NCBI RefSeq assembly: GCF_041146395.1 | Contig: NC_091001.1 | Coordinates: forward strand, 106,228,965-106,292,964 | Length of the DNA stretch: 64,000 bases | Direction: 5' to 3' | Origin: Eulemur rufifrons | Lineage: Eukaryota > Chordata > Mammalia > Primates > Lemuridae | In this document: piece by piece, positions 11,521 through 24,780 of the stretch | How positions within the stretch are numbered: position 1 is the stretch's first letter | Layout of the letters: the number at the start of each line of letters is the position of its first letter | Position numbers and translations under genes: made by a program | The notes under the pieces: generated by a model | Databases searched by the model: none | Told to the model about the DNA's origin: nothing | The model's input: only the letters and a program-made list of their open reading frames with translations

Positions 11521-14149
11521 TTACATTTTTAAATATAAATTAAAAATATGCTAATAATGATCATCACAGTCTTACTTATAATAGTGATTGACTGAAAACA
11601 ATATTAAAATCCAAATATGAGGAAAAGTTTGCTTAAATAACACTGCATCTGCAGAGCTGAACCTAAAGCCTATATCTAAAATAGTAATATTGATAAGTGA
11701 AGAATATACGTTAAACACTTTTCTAAGTATGGCACAGGACTACGGTTACATAACCTAACTCTAGCCATGCAAACTGAAAGAAAAATAAGGTAATGTATTA
11801 AAATGTAAGCTGTAATGTTTCATTTAAGTTGATAATTTTTTCTGGTACTCTTTGCTAACATATTTGCAAAATTCCTGAAATTCCTTTTCCTTTCTTATTT
11901 TTCCTGATGAACTCTTTTCTCAATTGATAGCTATTTGGAAAAATTTTCTTTATTTTTATCCTGTAAACTATCACTTTTTTCCGTATGCTACTCTGATATA
12001 TCTTTTATCTATTTTTATTGCATTATTAAATGCATTGTTTTGTAGTTTTCTATTTTTATATATTGCCTTTATTAGAATATGAGACTGAAATAGTCAGCAT
12101 TTGCTGAGTGAAAAAGAAACATACAATCTTGGTGAAAAAAAAAAAAAATGTGTTCTCATGCTCCGGGTGTAGCAGTGCAACTGTGGATTGTCCAGTGTAC
12201 CCTTGCTATGAGCCCTTGCATCAAGCTGAAGGTTCCACTGGTCTGAGATACAAGTTCTGGGTTGGGCTTACATCAACATAATTTGTGTTCACTCTGAGTC
12301 CCAGATTAAAGGGGTCACAACTATTTGGGGAAGTTTCTTTTTATAACTGATCATTGAAGCCCAAGAGGGCAAGTCCCAATATACAAGCAAATTTCAAGCC
12401 TCTACTCTTATATACACTATGACATCACATTGGCCAAAACAAATCATCCAGCCAAAATCCAAATCAAGTAGGTAAGAAGCACATTCTGCCCACAAGTGAG
12501 CCACAGGAAGCATGTGAATTCTTATCCTGTGTCAAGGGAATGAGGAACTGTGCAAATAATTCCACCAACCAGAGGGATCCTTTAGTTGTATTTATTTTTG
12601 TTACATCATTACTCCATATAACTCATATGTTATTAAGTACTAAGTGCTTATAGAGGAATACTCCAGGGAACACTGAGAACTAAATGATGTCTGTTTCTTT
12701 ACACAACGGGGAATCCATTTCCATTTCTCTCTCTAAGCAGCAAGTGCTTGAATCTGCCTAAAGAGGTTTAAAACCTCTCCAACATTTGTCACTGAATGTG
12801 CCTATTATTTTGTAAGCCCATGAAATTTTTGATGATCAAAATGCCTTACCTGGAAGACATACAGTTAAAATTGATGGAAATCAAAAGTTTTCCTATTTCA
12901 AATCAGTGAGTGTTATTTTAACAAATATGCAAACACCTCTTGGTTTGTTCAAAATGCATGCTGGTGGTTTTCCTCTGACCACCCCCCCCCATAAAAATAA
13001 ACCTAATTTAGATATTTATTCATCAGGGACTCATAGAGTTTTCCTTAAAAGGCTGAGGAACAGAATACGACCTAGAAGAAAAAAGCCTTGTTTATTCTTT
13101 ATGGACATTTTAGCTCTAGTCTTAAAATACATAAATGCAATGTTGAAAGAAATTTTAAAATATTGTAATGCATTCCTTCTAGGAGGAGTTAATGACTAAC
13201 TCTGAGTGATACTTGAAAGAATATCGAATAAACCTGGCATGGATTCTAAAATGATTTGCATGTCCCATATTATTAACATACAGGAGAAACACATTGAACA
13301 GAATGTCAGCTGTTCTTTTTCTTTCTCTTCTTCTATCGTTATCATTACCACTGCTATTATTTACATTTACATAGACATGATTGTGATAATGATCACACAA
13401 TATATATTATGCTGAAGAATTAATCATTCCCCAATCCTCATCATATGCTGAGAACACAGAGGACAGACTGCTCCTTGACCAAGGTGACAAAGTCAGTTAG
13501 CGGCAGCTCAGCAAATTGAAATCTGGCTCTTCTCTAATAATTTCTAGTGCACAATTCTATTGTCAGTAATTGATCACATTTAAAAATAAAAAGTAAGAAA
13601 GGTGAGTAAGATGGTAGGGAATGAAGGATGATGTTTTAGGGAGAGGTCTGGGGGAAGATATAAAAACTACACAAATAATAGGCTCTATTCTTGTTTGGTA
13701 GGAAACAGATCGTTAATATGTGGTTGAGGAAAATGGAGCTGAGCTAGAATAGCCACTTGTGTTCTGTTGTATTCTGGAAGCTGGATTTTGGATAAATCTA
13801 AATTTTTAATCTTTATATATTTGAACAGAGATAGAAGACCCATAATGCACATGGAGAAATCCTCATTTGCAATAGCAAGCAAACAATTTTATCTAGAACT
13901 GCTCCTAAAGCATGGAGCCATATTACTTAGGGTCACCTAGTGCCACACTCTTGTCCAGAGGCAGAGATAAACAAAACAAAGCCCCTGCATCCAGTCCTCA
14001 GTCCTGTCTCCTAGTCTTGTACTCTAACATATGCAGGAAAGGGTTTCAGAAAATTAAAGCTGTCATTGTTCTGATGCAAAGTGGTGCCTTAGGGTTGTTT
14101 GTTACCCACCCCCCCAAAAAATGGCCTTTTTTCTAATTAATAATAGAAT
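11521..14149. other. Mostly unassigned DNA; faint L1 and unidentified repeat
   Basis: Positions 11560-11640 weakly resemble the sense-strand end of L1M ORF2. Positions 12130-12540 look like an old interspersed repeat (phrases cattggccaaaacaaatcat and ctccgggtgtagcagtgcaa), but I cannot name it. A run of C lies near 12984-12993. The 97-codon frame at 12906-13199 spans that C run and has no recognisable similarity. Confidence 0.4.
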
Positions 14150-14340
14150 GGGAAGCCTATTTAGTTGAAAAGAGCTTAGGCTTTGCAGTGAGATAAACTT
14201 GACTTTCAATTTTTGCCCTGTTAGTAGAGGTTCATTAATTAACCTCCTAGATGTTAACTCTTTCATGTGTAAACCATGCTATTTCTTAGTGTATGTATTA
14301 TGTAAGAATGTTTGAAGATACATAACAACAAATGAATTGT
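14150..14340 (+). mobile_element. MIR SINE
   Basis: Decayed tRNA-derived MIR in sense orientation. The gagcttaggctttgcagtga segment matches the A-box-proximal part, followed by the taattaacctcctag core. Confidence 0.6.
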
Positions 14341-14504
14341 GAAAGAATTAATATGAATGTCCTTTACAAACTTTTGAAAGTGCTGGGAAAACTATAATTT
14401 GTTTGTCTTTTTTTCATTTTTATGCCTTATAATATTCAGTAAGTGGTAATATGATTATAATAAACTTCTATGCACAGGAATAAGTGGCCTACATGTATCA
14501 TTTC

Positions 14505-14645
14505 TAATGTTTGCAATAATTAGATATTGTAGATATTACATCATTTTATGGATGAGGAAACTGAAGCTTTTTTAGGGCTTCAGGGGCAAAATGCTGCTAA
14601 GTACTAGATCTGTGAATCAAGTCCAGGTCTATTTGACTCTAAAGC
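14505..14645 (-). mobile_element. MIR SINE, antisense
   Basis: Contains cattttatggatgaggaaac, the hallmark antisense MIR core phrase, followed by a decayed version of the tRNA-like head. Confidence 0.8.
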
Positions 14646-14729
14646 TCACATTATATTTATTATACTCTCTTCACTCTGTCATGAAGCCTCCCTTAATTCT
14701 CATTTACATTCTCTGGACATAGGCATTAT

Positions 14730-14945
14730 ATATGTTTGTAGCTGTAGAAATTGTGTATTGAGTTCCACATGTATTTTCACACAGCCATCTTATCATCCAT
14801 ATAGGATTGGTCCTATTTCCATTTTTATAAAAAGGGAAACTGAGGCTCAGATAGTTTAAATGATATCTTAGGTTCTTCCAGATAGTCAGTGACAGAGCCA
14901 GGGTATAAATCCACGCTGTGTGGTCTGAAAGCACATTCATTAAGT
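14730..14945 (-). mobile_element. MIR SINE, antisense
   Basis: A second MIR in the same orientation: ccatttttataaaaagggaa then actgaggctcagatag, followed by cagagccagggtataaatcc. It is about 90 bp from the previous one and is a separate copy. Confidence 0.85.
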
Positions 14946-15059
14946 TACTTCTCATTTCTCTCTGTCTCTATTTTTTCTGTTCATATCCATTCATGATTTC
15001 CTTCCCTTACTCCTTATTGTCCAACAGCAATTTTATTTTCCTTTGAATCCTTCTCTCCA

Positions 15060-15310
15060 ATTCTTTCTCACAATGTCTTCCTGTCCCTTTGGGACTATAA
15101 AAGCTCAGTGAGCTAGATCTGAGCAGGAACAGATTGCCCTGGTTGGCAGGCCCCTGCTGAGCACCAAATCACCAGTGATTCTTCATCAGCCTGCTCTCAG
15201 CAGGCTCTACCTCAGCCTGCCTTGTGGATCCATTATATGCAGGCAGCTGTATAAATTCTGTTCTTTGGAAGGTTGGGGGTTGTTTCATGCACTGTTTAAA
15301 CCAATCTTAC
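15060..15310 (+). other. GC-richer block with TATA-like box and hairpin
   Basis: The block stands out from its AT-rich surroundings. It has TATAAAAG at 15096-15103 and, about 90 bp downstream, a perfect 7-bp stem with a 3-base loop (GCCTGCT-CTC-AGCAGGC, 15189-15205). A second GCCTGC occurs just after. The arrangement would fit a relic LTR promoter, but I do not recognise the family and see no coding frame. Confidence 0.3.
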
Positions 15311-15519
15311 AAATGTAGCATTCAGAGACTTATTATAACATGGACTTTCCTGTGCTTAAGGGTCAGATCGTTTTTGACAAACTAAAGAAAGGTAAAAGAA
15401 GGATAGTTTGCATAAGAGGCACCCAGGGGTGTTAAGACGGATTCCCAGAAATCCATGATGGTGAATCAGGCCAATGAAAAAAATAACATTGCAATAGTGG
15501 TCCTTCTATCTAGAGGGCA

Positions 15520-15670
15520 CATTTTATTAAGTACCAATTCGTATAGTAGCCTATGTAAATTATTGTAATAGGTGTTTTACTTATATTATCATATTTCATA
15601 TCCGCAATAACACTGTGAATTGTATTTACAGATGAGGAATTGAAAATTAGATTGATTATCTTATTGGAAA
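15520..15670 (-). mobile_element. MIR SINE, antisense
   Basis: The run from ttattaagtaccaattcg through atttacagatgaggaattga is a decayed antisense MIR 3' half and core. Confidence 0.65.
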
Positions 15671-17309
15671 TAGTCACTAGTCTCGTAGTGGTGGCTTTCT
15701 GTTTAGACATTACATGCCATGGAAGAATAAAAGCACTGGATATATGGAGGATCGAGAAAGGCCAATAGGTTCTTCTAAATGGCACCCTTTTCTAACTCTT
15801 ACCTACTAAAGTGTATCTCCCTATCAAAAGTATAATACTATAAAACACTGTATGGTTTTGTGGATTTGGTTAAACTCTGATTAAAATACTCTTACATTGA
15901 CCATCTTTTTGAGTAAGCATCAGTCTCATTGTTACTAGAATAAAACTGAAATGGCGACAGAGCCCACCTTTTCCAAGATTGTCTTAGCCACTCAGATAAG
16001 ATTTCCTCGTAGCCTCATGTTATCAGGAAAGATAGCAAACTAAGTGAAGTATGGCTGGTAATTTTCCATTAAGAAATATGCCCTTGCTTTTATCTTGATA
16101 GAGGGACATTTAAACAAGGTCCAAGGAGGATGCTTTCCCTCTTAAATTTCAGAATGGATTGAGAAACAGATATTGGTGTCTCACAGGGAACTTTGTTGCA
16201 GATAAAGCTGAATTAAAGGATAATATGTACACTTGAGGGCAACATCAGGGTTTAATGATTCTCCCTCTGAAGTGGGGTGAACGTTTGCAGTCCAGAGAAG
16301 CTCAGTCCCTTTGAATCTACCACGTGAGAACCAAAGTGTAGAAAAGATTACGTATGTTCTGCAGGCAGACTGTATCTGAACAAGCAAGCCAAGGAAGTCC
16401 CTCACCTCCACATGCAACTTCATCTCTGATCCTGTTTGCGTATTTTAGGGTACTAGACGGGAAGGCATGCCGGCCCAAAAAAGAGGTTCACAGGGGCTGT
16501 ACCAAGCATGGCCAGTGGCCCCTTTTCTAATTTCCCCCTTTTCTGTGGGAATCTGAGGGTGTCAAGAGTACGAAGACAGGTAGAATTTATATGCCTAATG
16601 TTTGTGGAACTGTAAAAGTGTTTATTGTAATGTCTTTCTGCTCTTCATCTGCTGACAGGAACAAGGGAAGAGAACAGAATCCAGTCTTGCCTACTCAGCT
16701 TTCTTTCAGTTATATATGAAAACTCCATTTAGAATTAATTTTTAGAATTACAAGGAGATCAAAGGGCTGTTTTTTATGGTGCCCGACAGCTGTGATGGCT
16801 GAATTGTTCACTCTGTAGCCATTTGGGCTGAGTTTGGAATTCAAAGTACATTTATTTAATAGGGGGTATGAGGGCATGAAATTAGGGTTAATATGTGCAA
16901 CACAAAATGAAAATATTTGCATGAGGGTGTAGAGGAGAAACAAACAACTTTATGATAGTATAATATGAACATTGTACTGATTTCCTTCCATTCAGATGAA
17001 GGGCACCTGTTGATGTTTTGTTTTTTCTTTCTTCTTTTCTCTTCTCCTACTACCTCCTGTGATTCAGACTCTGCAGGACGCAGTGTGATTTACTGGCCTT
17101 TCTTTCCCCTGTGTGTCTAACTTCCAGTACATTACATAGCCTATGTGGCGTTTCATCACATGAAATCATTGTAAGTCTTTGGAATATTGAATGAGATAAT
17201 CTAGATTTAAGGTTGGTTAACATAAGTGATTTTTTTATTCTTAACATAATAAAGCTAGAAATTCCTATTTTATTCAATTGGCATGATGATCAACTTCAAT
17301 GAGATCATG
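15671..17309. other. Unassigned DNA
   Basis: No gene or repeat family recognised with confidence. Frames of up to 80 codons are present on the minus strand (16181-16423, 16710-16943) but show no family features. Confidence 0.4.
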
Positions 17310-17349
17310 CATTCAATATTTTTATCAGGTTTATTGAGGAAGTATGTGT

Positions 17350-17383
<34 letters not shown>

Positions 17384-17910
17384 CTGTATCTCCATCATCA
17401 AGATATGAAACATTTTGCATCACCACAAAGTTTGCCACACGTCCTTTTGTAGTTAACACTCTCACCCCATGTCTCTGGTAACCTGACAACCCCTACTATA
17501 GACATATTCCTGGACAATTTTTTGTATGGAGACAAGATTTCATTTTTCTTTGGTAAATATTTAGGAGTAGAATGTTTGGGTCATGTGGTGGAAATATGTT
17601 TAAATTTTTAACTATCTGCCAAACTGTTTTCCAAAGCAGTTTTAACATTTTACATAGCTACCAGAAGGTCCAGTTTCCCTGCATCGTCTTCAAACTTAAT
17701 AGGGAGACTCTTTTCAAATTTAGTCATTCAAGTATATGTATATTGATAAATATCTGATTATGCATTTAATGTGTATTTTCCTAATCGCTACTTATATTGA
17801 TCATCTTTACATGTGCTTGTTTGTCATTCATATATCTTATTTACCTACATATGTGTTTAAATATATTTTTGGACTTTCTGACTTCTTCAATTATTTAAAT
17901 ATGTGTTATT
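17310..17910 (-). mobile_element. Old L1 (L1M) 3' region, antisense
   Basis: The start atcaggtttattgaggaa, the tggtaacctgacaacccc segment and the aggagtagaatgtttgggtc segment match the antisense 3' UTR and ORF2 end of old L1s. A TG microsatellite has grown inside it. Confidence 0.65.
17344..17383 (+). repeat. (TG)n microsatellite
   Basis: Nearly pure TG dinucleotides with one TGTA interruption, within the old L1. Confidence 0.95.
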
Positions 17911-17954
17911 TCACTAAGCCCACACAGTCTTGATTCCTATGGCATTATACCGTA

Positions 17955-18604
17955 TGTGAACTACAAGCAGATCTTCTCCTTGTTTCCTGGGAGGTGACTC
18001 CGGCAGCAGTAGTCAGATGGCAGCTCTGTTGAGGCCAGGCAGTCTAGCAGGGCCTCACTCGTATGTGTCCTCTTTAGCAGGCTGCTGGCCAGGGTCCCCT
18101 CACTCTCCTCGTGGCTCTTCAAATGGCAAGCCTCCCCTTCATGAAGTATCAGCTCCCCGTAGCAAGCAAAGTCAAGTCTCTGTATGCAAGTACTTTCCAA
18201 GTTTTTTCTTGTATCATGATTGATAATGCCCTGTTGACCAAGGGAATTTGCATGGCCACGCCCATCTTCAAAGGTTGGCGTGGCTGCTAGCTCGGTATTT
18301 ATCTCGACAGGGTTACTTCTCTCTGAGCCATAAGTTCTTTCTCTGTAAATAAATGAGTTGGTAATAACAAGCTGATTTTCACTAGAGGTTTGATAGAGGT
18401 ACTTCTAGGGTTCTATACCATTGTAACTTGAGTTTCACTTCTATACTTTTACATTTAACTTAACTGAAAATTTTCATGTTTAGATGTGGTGTATATAAAA
18501 TTTTTACACTACGTAACTGTTGTGGGGCAAATGCTGGGTTAGCCCGTTTTTGAATTGTGACAGAATAAAGTCACTTCTGCCTCTTTTCCTTAACCAAACA
18601 TTGC
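17955..18604 (+). mobile_element. LTR-like block, family unknown
   Basis: A GC-richer stretch (18000-18300) is followed by a TATTTA-like motif (18295-18300), ctctgtaaataaatgag (polyadenylation-signal-like), and later cagaataaagtcacttctgc near 18561. These features fit a retroviral LTR or two overlapping LTR relics, but no terminal TG/CA pair or target duplication was confirmed. Frames on both strands here (68 and 79 codons) overlap and look non-coding. Confidence 0.35.
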
Positions 18605-19021
18605 AACTGTGCTATGGACTGAATTGTGCCCACTAAAAATTCCTATGTTGAAGCCATAGTTTCCAATGTGATGGTATTTAAAGGTGGGGCCTCTGAAAGA
18701 GGAGGTCATGAAGGTGAGGCCCTCTTGATGGGACTGGCACCCTTACAGGGGGGGACACCAGGGAGGTTGCTGACTCCCTTCACCTGTGAGGACAGCAAGA
18801 AGGTGGCCATCTTCACGCCAGAAAGAGAGCCTCGCCAGAACCCAGCCACGCTGGTGTTTTGATGTGGGACTTCTAACCTCCAGAACTGTGAGAAATTAAA
18901 TTATTGATGTTTAAGCCACCAAGTCCATGGTATTTTGTTATGGCAGCCTCAGCTAAGACATTCTTATTTTGAGTATAACAGAATAAAATCTCTTCTACAT
19001 TCTTGGCTTAACTAAACATTG
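18560..19021 (+). repeat. 44-bp direct repeat flanking the MLT1 LTR
   Basis: Copies at 18560-18603 and 18978-19021 both begin acagaataaa and end aaacattg. By eye 35 of 44 positions match. They lie just outside the LTR, 6 bp before its start and 17 bp after its end. They are far too long for a retroviral target duplication of about 5 bp. Confidence 0.8.
18610..18960 (+). mobile_element. MLT1-type solo LTR (MaLR, ERVL-related)
   Basis: Starts tgctatggactgaattg and ends cagctaagaca. Family phrases include aattcctatgttgaagcc, gatggtatttaaaggtgggg, ctccagaactgtgagaaatt and tatggtattttgttatgg. The length of about 350 bp fits a complete LTR. No internal MaLR sequence adjoins it, so it is a solo LTR. 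The 78-codon frame at 18626-18862 is a by-product of the LTR. Confidence 0.85.
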
Positions 19022-20794
19022 TCACAATTTACAGGTTATTTTAAAAGGTATGAATCAGAGTTTTATCAATACTAGGCAACCAAAACAAAGGCATAAGATA
19101 AATAGGATATTAAAGGTTTTATAATGCTATAGTACTCATCAATACCTTCCCTAATTTCAAAGTCTCAGATTCATTAAAATGGCCTTAATTTTCTATGTAA
19201 TATTTTATGAAATGAATATTATCAGTTTCATTGCATATTTTTATTTCATTAAAATCTATTCATCTATATGTACATTTACATATAAAATAGAATTTGACAA
19301 AAATATTCTGCACTAAGTATGTGAAACCCATGGAGGCTGATGCTAAGACATTTTAAATTTTAATCTTGATTGGTTTCCATGTCAGGGAAAGAAAACTTTT
19401 ATTTAACTATATTGAGGTGCCATATTCCTAGAGCTGAGCTGCTAGTAAGTTTTCCTATTTAATGAGGTTAGTGTCACACTGAGATTTAGGAAGTTCCAGC
19501 TTGAAAATGTAGAATATGGTGATTTTAGTAAGGAAATTGAAAAAAGGCTTAAAGAAATAGACAAGAACCCACGATTTGCAGAGAACTTACTATGAAGCTG
19601 AACATTTTTAACATAAAATATTAAAATTCAAAAATACGTGCCAAAGCTGTCAAGTTAGAATTAGGGTTTATGTGAGCATCCAGTGAGTAGGGTCGGAGGC
19701 CCTTGGTACAGAAGGTGTTGTAACCACTATCGCTACAGTTGGAGATTGTGCAAAGTAAAGTCCAGAGAGAAAGTGAAAAAAATAAATTTTCACAAGTGCC
19801 TACTTTATACTTGGGATTTTTCTGGGTTCAAACACATAAGTTACCCACAAGTTACCACATGTGTTAACACAGGGAAAGGATAGTAGGGTTTTAGACTCTT
19901 TTCTTCTAAAATACTTCTGGAGTTTATAAAATATTCCTAATCTATGACCAACTAATGCTCTGCATATCAATAAGTATTGAAAAATATGATTTTCCTACTT
20001 ACCCATTTAGCTATAATTAGGATCTCTGTAGGCAAAATGTTTGGTTACCTACTTCTTGTATTCCTATATAAGTTGTATTCCTAATTGCTTTATATTTGTG
20101 TAACTAACAACCAATCTGAAGATTTTACTAAAACAAAGAAAAAATTTCCTAAATATTTTCACTGGAAAGTGCCATAAACTCACAAAAGGCAAACCTAATA
20201 ATTAATAAATTTAATTGACAATTAATCAAAATAAATCACTATTTCTCTAGGAAATCTCTCTGTGAGAGATAAGTTCATATTTCTCTCCATTAGTGCTTCT
20301 CACTTTGAGCTTGAACAAAAAGAAAGGCTTAATTATGGATTTGGCCTGATTTTCGTTAAAGTTATCATAGAATGCAACATATTGATAAAAAATGAGTTAC
20401 TTGGTTTTTTTGAAAAATGAAGATATTTGTCAAAACAGGTAACTTTCAAAATTGTGCATAGAGCGATAAAGCATAAACCTCATGATGAGAAGTGCATTTA
20501 AAATAATTTTTCACAGATTATTTCTTTTATAAAACATATTTCTGTTTTGTACTACTTTTCAACTTTCTTAGCATAATTACCAGTGTCACAGTATAATAGT
20601 AGATATGAATCCAGTACCTTTTATAATGAAATGAATAGGATTGATATTACTAATGGAATCTTTCAACCTGTCTTATTTTCAGGTATAGTTTGGGGTGGAT
20701 TCCCTAAAAATTCAGCTCAGAGTTGTCATTAAGGATTGCATCCTTACTCTGGGCACAGAAAGGAGTTTCAAATAGGTTAGAGCTTTCTCTTAGA
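19022..20794. other. Unassigned AT-rich DNA
   Basis: No gene or recognised repeat. Largely unique-looking sequence with no open frame above 66 codons in the reviewed part. Confidence 0.45.
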
Positions 20795-21110
20795 TCTGTG
20801 TGTGTGAACTTTGGATAGTCATATCAAATCTATGAGCTTCATCATTCATTTCTGGAACAATAAGGCATTAGACTAGATTATCACTAAAATTTTGCTAGCA
20901 GTAATATTCTGCAAAATTGACTTAGAGGAACATTTCCTCTTAAGAGAGATTTTGACCTTTCTAGAGAGCCAAGTTTGTACGAATAGGATGATAGGCGTGT
21001 TGCGTTCACTTTTTCATTTACTTTCTCTCCAAATGCTGCAAAGGTTTTTACAGATGAGGAAAATTAAGCTCAGAGAGCTTAAATAGCTAGCAATCTACTC
21101 CAAAGCCCAT
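20795..21110. mobile_element. Two weak MIR relics
   Basis: Positions 20795-20885 resemble the sense MIR core (caaatctatgagcttcatca). Positions 21040-21110 resemble an antisense MIR (ttttacagatgaggaaaatt then aagctcagagagct). Both are short and decayed. Confidence 0.5.
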
Positions 21111-22700
21111 GCTTTTCCCTCTACGTTGGAAGAAATCAACATATTTTTCCTCTAGCGGCATACAGATCAGGGTACACAATAGAACTACGAGGGACACCAA
21201 ATGTATCAAAATTATTATAATTTGTAGCATTTACACATGAAGTGTTACAAGTGATTTTTACTTTGAAAATTCCTGTCACAAGCAATACCCTATTACAGAT
21301 TGCAGTGCCGACGTGCAAAGAGTTCAGGCCTTAGATCCAGAAAGCCTTGACTGAAAACTCTAGGGCTGGTGTTTAGCAGATCAAAAATTTGGTCATGATG
21401 TGGATTACCTAATCTAAATACTGACTTCAAAGTTGTTTCCATTGCACTTTATTTATAAATCTATTGTAAAACCATTTTTATTTGTTTGATATTCAGTTGC
21501 ATATGTGACTATCTTCTCAACCAATATATCTTGAACATTTAGAAGAGAAACAACTGTGTGTCACTGACAACAATTTAAAATAAACATGTTTTAGATGAAT
21601 CATTAAAAAAATGTTTTGTTACACTATATTGGGATTCTCCCCCTGAGTGATGTGGAAACTACTGCGCGCAGAGGGCTAGTTGCAGTAAGTTACACAGGGA
21701 GTTATCAGAGAAAGATAAAAAACACAATTGTTCTTTTGGGAATAACAGAGAAATTACATTGCCTCTTCCATGTTACATACTCTTTTTACATAAGGCCCAT
21801 TGTTAATCTTTGCTATTTTTACACACTGGCCATTATGGAAAATTACATTTCTGAAACTGCCATTTGTGATTAAAGATAAATAATAATTATGCTTTTAAGT
21901 TCTATGTGCACAGGTGGAGAACAGTAATCACTTGGAAGCAGATTTTCCTGATTATGGGAGAAATCATTTAGAAAGTTTTTTCTTTCTCATTTTGTAAATG
22001 TAAGTCAAATAGATAAACAATTGCTTGGGTGGAAGGATGTAACTGATGTTCTGCGGCTTGGAAAATACTGCTATTCCTGAGATTCCTGGATCTACAGGCT
22101 GTATAGTGGAAACAGACCAATTTATATAAGGAGCACCGGCAGTTCTGGGAAGAAAGCAGCCAAGATCCCAATCATTCTACCCTGAGAATCTAAGTTATGG
22201 GAAGCTGATTGTATAAACAGCTGTTTTGTATTAACTGGGGGAACCTATAGTTGATCTGCAGGAGGAAAATGATAACAAGCATCTGAAAAAAGAGCTTAGT
22301 AAAAGAGAAATCTGGGTTGGTTCCTATGCTAAGCAAAAAGGCTTAGTGAGAGATGGCTAGTTAGAAGGAAGTTAGAACAAAGGCTAAACTGGAATGGTCT
22401 TGGAGAAAATGGCCAAGCAGATCAAAGTGAAAAGAGGTGTGAACTTGAAGCCCAGAGGGAGGAAAGACAATGTTGCCAGGAGGAATTTGTACTTGAAAAG
22501 TATTATTGAAACAGAGGACATTTAGTAAACTGTATAGAACCAGTCCTCTAAATGACGCCTAATAGCACCATCCAAAGCAGGTAGAATAATGGGTTCATAT
22601 AAAATTTCATTGGAAGAAGGAAGACTCTGTTAATCAGAAAAAGTGGGTGCTTGGTATCATTTGTAAACGTAGAAGATAAGAAAGCCTGTGTGTTTCAGTG
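21111..22700. other. Unassigned DNA, includes a repeat-free block
   Basis: No gene recognised. The stretch 21740-21900 has no visible repeat signature and contains several ATTA/TAAT cores, for example aataataattatg. It could be regulatory, but sequence alone cannot show this. The 85-codon frame 21616-21873 overlaps it and looks like chance. Confidence 0.4.
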
Positions 22701-24700
22701 TAATTAAACCTTTCCTATAATTGGTATAATATTAGTGATGGGATGGCAGGCACTATAGAGACGCAGATGCCACTGGGGTTAGAGACAATTTGCTGTCATT
22801 TTGAAATGCAAAACTCTTTTCACAACTTGGTAGGGTGGCGGCTACTGGGAGGTTTCTTTTGTATCAGCCTTACACTAGTTACCTCTGCACCTGGCATGCA
22901 CAAGGCCCTCTTGGTATAGGGTGGACGGACTTCATCTCTGCCTTCCAGAGACTTACTTCTCCAGGGGCAAGCCATGCCCAGAAAGAGCCATGATTACTCG
23001 TATAAAGAAGCTGTTTGGAATAAACTCATGGACAATCCATGGAATTTTAAAGAAGGAAAAGATTCTACCTGATTAGTATGATGGAAAGCCTCACCAGAGG
23101 TAATGGTGACTGAGAAAGCCCTTGGATGAGGCATGAAATTTCAATAGAGAAAGAAAACAAAACTCATTCTTTTCTCTATTCTTCCTCTTGGGAACCAAAG
23201 CGAGAACAGTGTTTTCACCACATTCTTTGCAAAAATCCTTTTGTATGTCGAAAACAAATGTTTATGTGGCAAAAAGAAATATACAGCATATAGATATTAA
23301 TTCATACATAGATAAATTGCCTTATGCTGCAGAAACGAAGGTGTAGTTTTTTCTCATATAGCAATTATTTTCCCTTGAAAAGCAAAGTACTTTACAAAAC
23401 TGAGGCAGTAAGTTTTAGTGGCATTTTAAGTAGAATATTATAGCTTTAAAAATGTCTTAGAATCAAATTCAAGGCTATGGCGTTCAGTAGTTTTTAATTT
23501 TAGTTTGCTAAAATAGGTTTTCATTATTACGGGACGCTGAAAGGAAATCCCCAGAAAAGGCTGAATGATATTTCCTCCATTTATAAGAGCGAATCATCAC
23601 TCTGTTTTGCTGCTTTAGTTATCTCGTGAATATTTGAACTCTCCTCCTGTTGAATATTTATTTCTTTGCTGGATTTTATTTTTCATACAGAGCGTCAGAA
23701 ATAACTCTCCTTAAAAGGAGCTCAGCATAAAGAATGGGAGTCTCTTGTGTGTGTGTTTTCCCCTTTTACTGACCCTGTAAAAGCAAAGCGATTGCAATTG
23801 TTACTTCCCTCCTTTTCTTTTTGTCTGCATCAGTTCTGTTCTGGGCCTGTGCTTTTCAGGAAGCCATAACAATGCTAGATGTGGGCACAATAAGCTGCAC
23901 AAATAAATGCCTCAGTAATCATGTTGTATTTTAGTTTAAACGCCCTGCACCACTGCCTCGCATTGTTAACTTTTTTGAACAAATGTTTAATGAAATTCTT
24001 TTTTACTAATCTAAATCTGAATTCAGAAGAGTATGTTCTGTGAAGTTATAGGTCTACGAATCAGGTTCAAGTTGTCATAGCATTTTCTAACCATACACTC
24101 GCACACACAAAAAATTTTTATGCCCAGGGATCAGCAGTAGTTATCAGTAAAGCTGAATGTCCACCTATCAATTGACAAAGTCCAAAGTGGCACTCACTAG
24201 TTACACACCAAAGACTGGGGAATATTTGGTGTATTTTTTACAGTTCTTCTTGTGTTCCACCTGCCCCCAATGTTACGCAGGTTTACAAACATTAGTTTCT
24301 TTCCCAAAATTCCAATGAGGAGATAATCTAATGTAGTTAGGACCTGAGATTATCCACATACCCACTTAGCCTGAGATTCTCTGTTAGGGCAACATTGCAA
24401 ATATAGATAGATGGAAATGATGAGTATGATATGATTTCATTGGACTTTATTTTTAAATACAGAATTCATCAAGACATTGCAAATTACCTTAAGGCTTCAA
24501 TAGAAGATATTTCAAGTAAGAAGATAACAGCAAAATTCTCAATTTTGCTTCTTCAAAAAAACTAGAACATTTCTTTAACTGTGATTTTAAAACAATGTTT
24601 TACTAGTGATTGTATCTTCCTTTTTCATCTTATATCTTAGAACATTCAGAGTAAAATTTAACAATTATAGTAACTGTGGATTTAGGTGGATTTATTTATG
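22701..24700. other. Unique-looking DNA, possible conserved non-coding block at 23540-24010
   Basis: No repeat family or gene is recognised over about 2 kb, which is unusual in this window. The part around gcaaagcgattgcaattgtt and the caataagctgcacaaataaa stretch lacks low-complexity drift and open frames. A conserved non-coding element is one explanation; this is inference. Confidence 0.35.
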
Positions 24701-24704
24701 ATTA

Positions 24705-24780
24705 TCATTATTTATCCCTGATGTAGACTATAAGCTCTTGGGTACCTTTTGCGTGGTCCAGATTTATTTATTCTTTTTAC
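24705..24780 (+). mobile_element. L2 3' end fragment
   Basis: gatgtagactataagctctt followed by gggtacc is the sense L2 3' end phrase (tagactgtaagctccttgag in typical copies). Confidence 0.6.
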
